NCBI GenBank assembly: GCA_002787855.1
Contig: PCVB01000023.1
Location: forward strand, 6,994-12,518
Direction: 5' to 3'
Length of the DNA: 5,525 nt
From: Candidatus Zambryskibacteria bacterium CG11_big_fil_rev_8_21_14_0_20_42_18
Lineage (GTDB): Bacteria; Patescibacteriota; Minisyncoccia; Phycocordibacterales; Zambryskibacteraceae
Both the position numbers and the translations under genes were made by a program. Below the pieces are notes generated by a model that made no database searches, was not told where the DNA came from, and saw only the letters and a list, made by a program, of their open reading frames with translations. Position 1 is the stretch's first letter; every line of letters begins with the position of its first letter. Below are positions 1 through 5,525 of the stretch, one piece after another.

Positions 1-2611
1 TAACATCGAAAGTAAATTCTCCATTAACAACATCAACCGAAACAGTCCCTCCAGAAAGTATCTTGTTTGATATCATCATCGAGGCCACAGGATTAAGAAT
101 CTTTTCCTGAATCAGACGCTTCAAGGGTCTGGCGCCGTACTGCGGACTGTAACCAACTTTAGCGAGTAACTCTAGAACTGGCTCGGTGAGTTTGAGGCTA
201 ATCTCCTTATCCATAAGACGCCTCTTGATAATCTCAACTTGGATACCAACAATCTCTTTAATAGCCTCCATAGAAAGTATGTCAAAGATGATGATGTCAT
301 CGAGACGATTAAGAAACTCTGGTCGGAAATGCTCTTTGAGAGTTGAGAGGACTTTCTCCTTCACGTTCTCATAAGTCTCCTTCTCACTTGAACTAAAGCC
401 TATAGATTGCATTTTATCTATAAACTGCGCCCCAACATTTGAGGTCATAATGATCACTGTATTTTTGAAATTGACCACTCTACCCTTAGCGTCAGTGAGG
501 CGTCCGTTGTCTAAAATTTGGAGAAGAACATTAAATACTTCCGGATGCGCCTTCTCAATCTCGTCAAAAAGCACCACCGAGTAAGGTCTGTGTCGCACAG
601 ACTCGGCAAAAGTAGAACCCTCTTCAAAACCAACATACCCCGGTGGAGCGCCAATTAGTTTAGAAACAGAGTGTTTCTCCATAAACTCTGACATATCGAC
701 ACGAATGAGTGCTCTCTCGTCATCAAACATAAACTCCGCCAAAGCTTTGGTAAGTTCAGTCTTGCCTACTCCCGTCGGGCCAAGGAATATAAATGAACCG
801 ATGGGTCGATTGGGATCAGAGATGCCAGCACGAGAGCGCTTGATAGTATCGGCAATTTTTTTCACTGCTTCATCCTGACCAACAATGCGCTTCTTGAGAA
901 ACTTATCCATCCTAGAGAGTTTGGCCGCCTCTTCTTCGAGCATTCTTGATACTGGAACTCCTGTCCACCGACTGACAACAGAAGCAATGTCGGGCGCAGT
1001 AATTTCCTCTTTCAAAATCCTTCTTGGACCTTGAAGTTTCTTGAGACGTTTAGATTTAGCAATTAACTCCTTCTCTAAATTAGGAATCTTGCTGTAACGA
1101 AGTTCAGCCGCTCTTGAGAGATCGGAATGCGCTTCGGCGGATTCTGCTTCTAGGCGAAGAGTTTCAAGATTTTTCTTAATCTCTTTTATCTCTCCTACCG
1201 TTTCTTTCTCATTTTTCCACTTGAGTTCTATTTCGGAAGTCTTCTCGCGAAGGTCGGCAATGTCTTTATTAATAATTTTAAGTCTCACCTTAACTTTCGG
1301 GTTCTTAGATTCTTTCTTAAGAGCCTCTTTTTCTATCTCAAGCTTCATAATCTTGGAGTGAGCGTCTTGTAGTACTGGCGGCATATTTTCGAGAGAAATC
1401 TTTAAGAATGAGGATGCCTCATCTATTAAATCAACAGATTTGTCTGGCAAGAATCTATCAGTAATGTATCGAGAAGACAGGGTCACCGCCGCTTGGATAG
1501 CATCATCCGTAATATGTACCCCATGATAAAGCTCGTAACGTTCTTTGAGCCCGCGTAGGATAGTCATGGCATCCTCGACAGAAGGCTCTTGAACATAGAC
1601 CGGCTGGAAACGACGGGTAAGAGCTGGGTCCTTCTCAATATGTTTCTGGTACTCGCGCAAAGTAGTGGCGCCAATAGCTCTCAATTCCCCTCGAGCCAGA
1701 GAGGGCTTGAGCATATTGGAAGCATCCATGGAACCTTCAGCGGCCCCAGCGCCAACAATGGTATGAATTTCGTCTATAAAGAGAATAATCTTGCCTTCAG
1801 ACTTTTCAATTTCTTTTATTATATTTTTCAGCCTTTCTTCAAACTCGCCACGGTATTTGGTGCCCGCGATTAGAAGACCGATATCTAGAGAAACTAACTC
1901 CTTGTCTCGCAAAGACTCTGGAACATTGCCACTAGCCATACGGAGAGCCAATCCTTCTGCAATAGCAGTCTTCCCCACGCCAGCCTCACCTATAAGTATT
2001 GGATTATTCTTTGTCCTACGAGAAAGAATCTGAATGATGCGAGAAATCTCATCATCACGGCCGATAACGGGGTCAAGTTTATTGGTCTTGGCAAGAGTAG
2101 TGAGAGAACGAGTGTACTTTGAAACAGTTCGAAGTTTCTTAGACTCCTTGGGCTCTATTGGTCCAATTTTTTTAAGCTCCTCGAGCACGTCGAGAACCAT
2201 TTGTCGGTCAATCTTGAATTTGAGAAGAAGTTCTCGCGCGTCACCAGGAACGTCCAAGGCAGAGATAAAAAGATGTTCTGTGGAAACAAATTCGTCTCCG
2301 AGAGATTGCGCAACTTTGCTGGATGACTCGATGGTATGCGCAAGTTCAGGAGTAAGATAAATTTGATAAGACTGGGAAATAGTCTGACCTGCTTCTGTCC
2401 CCTCTATCGTGTCAAGCACATTATCTATTAAAAGAGTTGTATCGACATTCATCTTATCCAAGATAGATACAATCATGCTTTCTTCTTGTAGTAAGAGAGC
2501 GGCTAAAAGATGCATGGGATTGACGTGATTCTGACCACGTTCAATAGCGAGCTCGTGGGCCTTGCGTATGACCTCTTTTGCTTTAGTGGTGAATTGATTA
2601 AATGGCTGCAT
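1..2611 (-). CDS. clpB: ATP-dependent chaperone (disaggregase) ClpB, C-terminal end cut by window edge
   Basis: Hsp100 AAA+ disaggregase: a cytosolic hexamer that threads aggregated protein through its pore, normally with DnaK. The minus-strand frame opens at ATG 2611-2609 and stays open to base 2, giving 870 residues; E. coli ClpB has 857, so only a short tail is missing. Seen in order: Clp N-domain (about 1-150); NBD1 with Walker A GEAGVGKT 208-215, pore tyrosine Y253 in KYRGEF, Walker B FIDE ending D280-E281, arginine fingers R333-R334; a long coiled-coil M-domain (about 402-536) containing AAELRY, typical of ClpB and absent from ClpA/ClpC; NBD2 with GPTGVGKT 611-618, pore loop GAPPGYVGF (Y659), Walker B D683-E684, arginine finger R769 in FRPEFLNR; and the GARPLKR sensor-2 region. 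All catalytic residues are intact. Oddity: the loop before R769 is about 7 residues longer than in E. coli ClpB and carries I737-G738-F739, resembling the ClpP-docking tripeptide of ClpC. The gene starts 5 bp after the nifS-like gene with no Shine-Dalgarno, suggesting translational coupling. No CIRCE-type heat-shock operator is seen. Confidence 0.97.
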   Translation of the reverse strand, partial: MQPFNQFTTKAKEVIRKAHELAIERGQNHVNPMHLLAALLLQEESMIVSILDKMNVDTTLLIDNVLDTIEGTEAGQTISQSYQIYLTPELAHTIESSSKVAQSLGDEFVSTEHLFISALDVPGDARELLLKFKIDRQMVLDVLEELKKIGPIEPKESKKLRTVSKYTRSLTTLAKTNKLDPVIGRDDEISRIIQILSRRTKNNPILIGEAGVGKTAIAEGLALRMASGNVPESLRDKELVSLDIGLLIAGTKYRGEFEERLKNIIKEIEKSEGKIILFIDEIHTIVGAGAAEGSMDASNMLKPSLARGELRAIGATTLREYQKHIEKDPALTRRFQPVYVQEPSVEDAMTILRGLKERYELYHGVHITDDAIQAAVTLSSRYITDRFLPDKSVDLIDEASSFLKISLENMPPVLQDAHSKIMKLEIEKEALKKESKNPKVKVRLKIINKDIADLREKTSEIELKWKNEKETVGEIKEIKKNLETLRLEAESAEAHSDLSRAAELRYSKIPNLEKELIAKSKRLKKLQGPRRILKEEITAPDIASVVSRWTGVPVSRMLEEEAAKLSRMDKFLKKRIVGQDEAVKKIADTIKRSRAGISDPNRPIGSFIFLGPTGVGKTELTKALAEFMFDDERALIRVDMSEFMEKHSVSKLIGAPPGYVGFEEGSTFAESVRHRPYSVVLFDEIEKAHPEVFNVLLQILDNGRLTDAKGRVVNFKNTVIIMTSNVGAQFIDKMQSIGFSSSEKETYENVKEKVLSTLKEHFRPEFLNRLDDIIIFDILSMEAIKEIVGIQVEIIKRRLMDKEISLKLTEPVLELLAKVGYSPQYGARPLKRLIQEKILNPVASMMISNKILSGGTVSVDVVNGEFTFDV

Positions 2612-2616
2612 TGAGG

Positions 2617-3606
2617 CTATTTTAGCATAGATTGAGAGACCTGACAAAATATTTCCCCCGCTTTCCTAATATCACTTTCGGTTGTAAAACGACCGAGAGA
2701 GAAACGTACCGGTGTATCTGGTGGTTCAGGTTTATTAGAGTTACAGGCAGGACCGTGAGAAACCAGCACTCCCCCCTTCTCGAGAGAAAGTACTAGGAAT
2801 TCTGGTAGGATTCCTGGAACCGAAATATTAATCGTGTTTGGTACGAGGTTAGTAATTTGCACTTCAGGTAAATGACTTTTTACAATCTCAATAAACTGCT
2901 TACTTAGAATATCCAAACGCTTAAATTCGCTCTTCCTGTCACGTACTGCAATTTCTAACGCCTTAGCAAATCCGGCAATCAGCGGCACTGTGGGCGTACC
3001 GAGAGGCGGCAGATTAAGAATAACCCCTCTTCTGACAACCAAAGCGCCTATACCTTTAGGCCCATATATCTTGGCAGAATCGAGAGTAAGCAGGTCGCAA
3101 GCAAGCGTCTCAAGACCGACATTGAAGTACTGAGCCGTCTGCGATGCGTCGATATGTAGAAGTGGGTAGTCGGAATTATTTTTCTTCCGCTCTTCTCTAA
3201 TTTTCCTACCTAGTTTATTGTCAGTAGTCACACTTGAATATAAAGTAACCTTTGGGCCACTGATTCCTTTCGCCGCATCTATTACAGACGGATGACTTTC
3301 TGGTTCGATCACAATCTTCCCAGGTTTAACTCCCCTTATTGCCAAGACATTCGCTTCTGTCCCGCCGGAGGTAAAAATAATACTCTCCTCTGATACACCC
3401 AGAAACCCGGCGATTTTAGTTCGATAGCCTTTAACTGCACGCTTCACCTCCACACCTTCTCCATAGATTGCGTTGGGGTTATAGAAATCCTCCGACCAAT
3501 ACTTATCCATCACCTTCTTTACTTCAGGTAGTACTGGCGTAGCAGAGGCATAGTCGAGAAAAATTCTTTTTTTTTCAAACCAACTCATCCCGCCATTTTC
3601 ATACAT
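2617..3606 (-). CDS. Compact NifS/IscS-type cysteine desulfurase-like aminotransferase (class V, PLP-dependent)
   Basis: 329 residues, against 404 for E. coli IscS. The family removes sulfur from cysteine as an enzyme persulfide, for Fe-S clusters or tRNA thiolation. Seen: N-terminal IFLDYASATPV (16-26); PLP phosphate loop TSGGTEAN (79-86); H105 matching IscS H104; cofactor residues D153 and Q156 in HIDASQ; Schiff-base lysine K179 in SAKIYGPKGIGAL; candidate persulfide cysteine C288 in HGPACNSN; and the family signature RFSLGRFTT (301-309). Odd: the usual His before the lysine is Ala; H105-D153 spans 48 residues against 76 in IscS, so the NNEIG loop is not recognisable; the GG-x-ERxxRSGT segment is reduced to PPLGT (200-204); and the loop after the cysteine is short. 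Activity is therefore plausible but not certain, and another class V reaction is possible. Start: ATG 3606 is the longest form; M7 (ATG 3588) would still leave the whole fold, and neither has a Shine-Dalgarno. It lies upstream of clpB (5-bp gap) and divergent from infB. Confidence 0.88.
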   Translation of the reverse strand: MYENGGMSWFEKKRIFLDYASATPVLPEVKKVMDKYWSEDFYNPNAIYGEGVEVKRAVKGYRTKIAGFLGVSEESIIFTSGGTEANVLAIRGVKPGKIVIEPESHPSVIDAAKGISGPKVTLYSSVTTDNKLGRKIREERKKNNSDYPLLHIDASQTAQYFNVGLETLACDLLTLDSAKIYGPKGIGALVVRRGVILNLPPLGTPTVPLIAGFAKALEIAVRDRKSEFKRLDILSKQFIEIVKSHLPEVQITNLVPNTINISVPGILPEFLVLSLEKGGVLVSHGPACNSNKPEPPDTPVRFSLGRFTTESDIRKAGEIFCQVSQSMLK

Positions 3607-3676
3607 ACAGCGTGTTTTTGCAACATATTTATGATAAGGTTAGAGCCTAGTTCGACTTCGCTCACTATAAATAATT
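3607..3676. promoter_or_regulatory. Divergent intergenic region expected to hold promoters for nifS-like/clpB (left) and infB/rbfA (right)
   Basis: This 70-bp spacer is the only place where both divergent transcripts can start inside the window. AT-rich -10-like hexamers are visible: TATGAT at 3630-3635 on the plus strand, TATCAT on the minus strand over the same bases (3636-3631), and TATAAA at 3666-3671 on the plus strand. No convincing -35 box pairs with any of them. If TATAAA is used, transcription would begin close to the infB ATG at 3677, giving a leaderless mRNA. The role follows from gene orientation; the individual boxes are weak guesses. Confidence 0.45.
3648..3667 (+). repeat. Hairpin-forming short repeat, copy 1, just upstream of infB
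   Basis: The element has arms TAGT (3648-3651) and ACTA (3664-3667) around the core TCGACTTCGCTC. It can fold as TAGT, a TC bulge, GA, loop CTTCGC, then TC and ACTA. Extended to 3672 it matches copy 2 (5208-5232) at 22 of 25 positions, and two of the three differences lie in the loop centre. It ends 9 bp before the infB start codon, and its right flank supplies a TATAAAT stretch and an in-frame TAA (3668-3670) that fixes ATG 3677 as the first possible ATG start. The layout resembles short palindromic repeats with a TTCGACTTCGCTCA core that I recall from other bacterial genomes. Confidence 0.7.
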
Positions 3677-5206
3677 ATGCCTAAACTAGCTCAAAAAGAA
3701 GAAAAAAAGGCTCGACCACCGGTGGTGGCCATCTTAGGACATATCGACCACGGCAAGTCTACTTTGATTGACTATATAAGAAAAACAAATGTCACCGCTA
3801 CGGAGGCCGGAGGAATTACTCAACACATCAGTGCTTATGAGATTACTCACGCTTCTAAAGACGGTAGGAGTAAACGCATCACCTTCCTTGACACCCCCGG
3901 ACACGAAGCCTTCACCAGTATTCGCACTCGATGCACAAACATCGCGGACATTGCCGCACTTATCGTCAGCGCAGAAGATGGAGTTAAACCTCAAACTCTT
4001 GAGATTATAAAATATATCAAAGAGTGTGACATGCCTATTTTGGTGGTAATAACTAAGATCGATAAACCATCCGCAGATGTGTTGCGCACAAAGCAAAATT
4101 TAGCAGAAAACGACGTCTATGTAGAAGGATACGGCGGAGACATTCCAGTAGTTGAAGTCTCTGGTAAAACAGGTGCGGGTGTTGATGAGTTTCTGGATAT
4201 GATTTGTCTGATGTCAGAGATGAGAGAAGGGACGGCGGATAGCGAGGCACTCGGCTCTGGAGTGATTATAGAAACTCACCGCGATGCTAAAAGAGGTATC
4301 ACAGCAGTAGGCATCATTAAAGACGGTACCGTGCGCCAAGGACTCGTTGCCGCCGCCAAGGCGGGGCAGGCCGCCTCTGGTGGCGCTATTGCCCCGATAC
4401 GCTTCTTACTCGATGGTGAAGGTAACATGGTCGAAGAACTTTCTTTCTCGAGTCCTGTACAAATAGTGGGATGGGACAAATTGCCAGAAATAGGGAGAGA
4501 ATTTAAAACATTCCTAAAGAAAAAAGAAGCGCAGGAATTTGCCGGGGTTGGGAAAAGTGATGCGATAGAAAACAAAATAGAACAAAAATCTGGAGAAGAT
4601 ATGAATACCCTACCAATAGTTGTGAAGGCAGACACGGCAGGTAGTCTCGAAGCTATTACAGAAGAACTTAAAAAACTTTCTAGAGAACGGATAGAACCCA
4701 AGATTATTCTCTCCGGTATCGGTGGTGTAAGCGAAAATGATGTGAAGTCGGCACTCTCGGCCACTGGGGCGCTTATCTTCAGCTTCAATACTAAGATAGA
4801 TCCGCAGGTGGGATTTCTCGCAGAAAGGTTGGGTGTAAAAATCTTGAGCTTCAATGTTATTTATGAATTTACAGACAAGGTCAAAGAGCTTCTTTCAGAA
4901 AGAGAACCCAAGATTGAAATAGAGGAAATAGCTAGCACTTCAAAAGTTTTAAAAATGTTTGGTACCACTAAGGACAAACAGGTTATCGGAGCACGAGTTC
5001 TCTCTGGGCTTGTTAAACGTGGCGCTACAGTAAAAATTATCAGGCGCGAAAGTGAAATTGGTCAGGGTAAAGTCAAAGAACTCCAGCAATCCAAAGTGGC
5101 TACTGATTCTCTAGGAGAAGGCACAGAGTTCGGGGCAATGATTGAATCTAAGATAGAAATTGTCCCCGGAGACATGCTCAATACTGTTGTACTTGTTACC
5201 AAGTAA
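3677..5206 (+). CDS. infB: Translation initiation factor IF-2, minimal-core form
   Basis: GTPase that places initiator tRNA on the 30S subunit and promotes 50S joining. At 509 residues it matches only the catalytic core of E. coli IF-2 (890 residues): the long N-terminal region is replaced by about 14 charged residues. Seen in order: G domain with P-loop GHIDHGKS (21-28), switch I GGITQHI (45-51), DTPGHEAF (72-79), G4 as TKID (126-129) instead of NKID, and G5 SGKTG (162-166); domain II (about 190-280) with an Ala/Gly-rich insertion near 224-236; domain III (about 311-405) with [11 protein letters not shown]; and the C2 domain (about 412-509). In C2, positions matching Bacillus IF-2 residues for fMet-tRNA binding are changed (A439, Q470, Q471, S472, F485), while K473, E484 and G486 are kept. 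ATG 3677 is the first start after an in-frame stop at 3668-3670; there is no Shine-Dalgarno. It is followed by rbfA, as in many bacteria. Confidence 0.97.
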   Translation: MPKLAQKEEKKARPPVVAILGHIDHGKSTLIDYIRKTNVTATEAGGITQHISAYEITHASKDGRSKRITFLDTPGHEAFTSIRTRCTNIADIAALIVSAEDGVKPQTLEIIKYIKECDMPILVVITKIDKPSADVLRTKQNLAENDVYVEGYGGDIPVVEVSGKTGAGVDEFLDMICLMSEMREGTADSEALGSGVIIETHRDAKRGITAVGIIKDGTVRQGLVAAAKAGQAASGGAIAPIRFLLDGEGNMVEELSFSSPVQIVGWDKLPEIGREFKTFLKKKEAQEFAGVGKSDAIENKIEQKSGEDMNTLPIVVKADTAGSLEAITEELKKLSRERIEPKIILSGIGGVSENDVKSALSATGALIFSFNTKIDPQVGFLAERLGVKILSFNVIYEFTDKVKELLSEREPKIEIEEIASTSKVLKMFGTTKDKQVIGARVLSGLVKRGATVKIIRRESEIGQGKVKELQQSKVATDSLGEGTEFGAMIESKIEIVPGDMLNTVVLVTK

Positions 5207-5207
5207 A

Positions 5208-5227
5208 TAGTTCGACTAAGCTCACTA
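5208..5227 (+). repeat. Hairpin-forming short repeat, copy 2, between infB and rbfA
   Basis: Arms TAGT (5208-5211) and ACTA (5224-5227) surround TCGACTAAGCTC. It has the same orientation and fold as copy 1, with the loop changed from CTTCGC to CTAAGC and the stem bases kept. It begins one base after the infB TAA and ends three bases before the rbfA ATG, so it fills 20 of the 24 intergenic bases. In the infB-rbfA mRNA it would sit where a ribosome binding site normally lies. It has no T-run and so does not look like an intrinsic terminator. Confidence 0.7.
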
Positions 5228-5230
5228 TAT

Positions 5231-5525
5231 ATGCGAGAGATTAAAAGAGAGAAAGTGGGGGAAATGTTGCACCGTCTGGCAGCGGAGTTTATACGAGACA
5301 ATGCCAGTGACGCCTCTCTCCTTACCATCACTCGCGTAGAACTCTCACCTTCGGGAAAAGAGGCTCGAATCTACTTCACTACCCTGCCGGAAAGCGAGGA
5401 AAACACGGCTCTTAAATTTTTAATACGCAAAGCACCAGAGTTTAAACTATATGCTCGGGACAACTCCCGCATTGGCATGATGCCACACTTGAGCTTTATG
5501 ATTGATTACGGGGAACGTAATCGTC
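5231..5525 (+). CDS. rbfA: 30S ribosome-binding factor RbfA, C-terminal end cut by window edge
   Basis: RbfA is a small KH-fold protein that binds the pre-30S subunit and helps mature the 5' end of 16S rRNA, including in the cold. 98 codons are visible (E. coli RbfA has 133 residues). The N-terminal helix MREIKREKVGEMLHRLAAEF leads into a strand-turn-strand with ITRVELSPSGKEARIYF (about 35-51), which is the family pattern of 'V-x-LSPD...A-x-V-Y', then a helix (KFLIRKAPEF) and a final strand PHLSFMIDYG matching the 'PEL-x-F-x-x-D' segment. ATG 5231 is the first ATG in a frame that is open from the infB stop (TAA 5204-5206), and there is no Shine-Dalgarno. Position directly after infB strongly supports the call; sequence similarity alone would be moderate because the protein is divergent. 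Confidence 0.9.
   Translation, partial: MREIKREKVGEMLHRLAAEFIRDNASDASLLTITRVELSPSGKEARIYFTTLPESEENTALKFLIRKAPEFKLYARDNSRIGMMPHLSFMIDYGERNR

Noticed and set aside
186..374. 62-codon plus-strand open frame with an arginine/serine-rich translation
   Set aside because: It is opposite the clpB NBD2 end, including the FRPEFLNR codons; a compositional shadow.
1589..2360. Several overlapping plus-strand open frames of 80-108 codons
   Set aside because: They lie opposite the clpB NBD1 and N-domain coding sequence, which has intact Walker motifs in the minus frame; no independent start signals or motifs are seen.
3607..3676. CIRCE/HrcA operator or sigma-32-type promoter for the clpB transcript
   Set aside because: No 9-bp inverted repeat of the CIRCE type and no matching heat-shock boxes are visible in the spacer.
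4353..4376. GC-rich hairpin (AGGCGG / CCGCCT, 4359-4364 with 4371-4376) as a terminator
   Set aside because: It is inside the infB coding sequence and is not followed by a T-run.
4276..4854. 192-codon open frame antisense to infB
   Set aside because: It lies wholly inside infB, its translation shows no family motif and is Ser/Pro/Leu-rich in the way of antisense shadows, while the infB frame has full-length conserved motifs.
5208..5227. Hairpin between infB and rbfA as an intrinsic terminator
   Set aside because: The stem is short and AT-containing and no T-run follows; termination here would cut off rbfA.
5062..5331. 89-codon minus-strand open frame across the infB-rbfA junction
   Set aside because: It overlaps the conserved ends of two recognised genes and the intergenic repeat; no motif or start context supports it.

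Overview
The window looks like a compact housekeeping segment from a streamlined bacterium. My best guess is the Candidate Phyla Radiation (Patescibacteria, Parcubacteria-like). The grounds are very tight gene packing, a translation factor IF-2 cut down to its catalytic core, a strongly shortened NifS/IscS-type enzyme, and start codons without Shine-Dalgarno sequences. The taxonomic call is inference and was not checked against any database. All visible genes read with standard stops (TAG, TAA), so nothing suggests a recoded genetic code.

Layout: two divergent gene groups face away from a 70-bp spacer (3607-3676). Leftward, on the minus strand, a compact cysteine desulfurase-like gene (3606-2617) is followed after 5 bp by clpB (2611 to beyond the left edge), so the two probably share a transcript. 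Rightward, on the plus strand, infB (3677-5206) is followed after 24 bp by rbfA (5231 to beyond the right edge), the classical infB-rbfA translation/ribosome-maturation pair. There is no gene-free stretch longer than 70 bp and no RNA gene, CRISPR array or insertion sequence.

The genes serve protein synthesis (IF-2 and 30S maturation by RbfA), protein rescue (ClpB disaggregase) and probably sulfur mobilisation for tRNA thiolation or Fe-S assembly.

Most notable points: (1) ClpB has a full-length M-domain but also an I-G-F tripeptide (residues 737-739) where ClpC/ClpA carry their ClpP-docking loop, which suggests a natural disaggregase that can feed a protease. (2) IF-2 has lost most of the residues known for fMet-tRNA recognition in its C2 domain. 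(3) The NifS-like enzyme keeps its lysine and cysteine but has lost several active-site segments. (4) The same hairpin-forming 20-bp element sits directly in front of both infB and rbfA, filling nearly the whole infB-rbfA gap.
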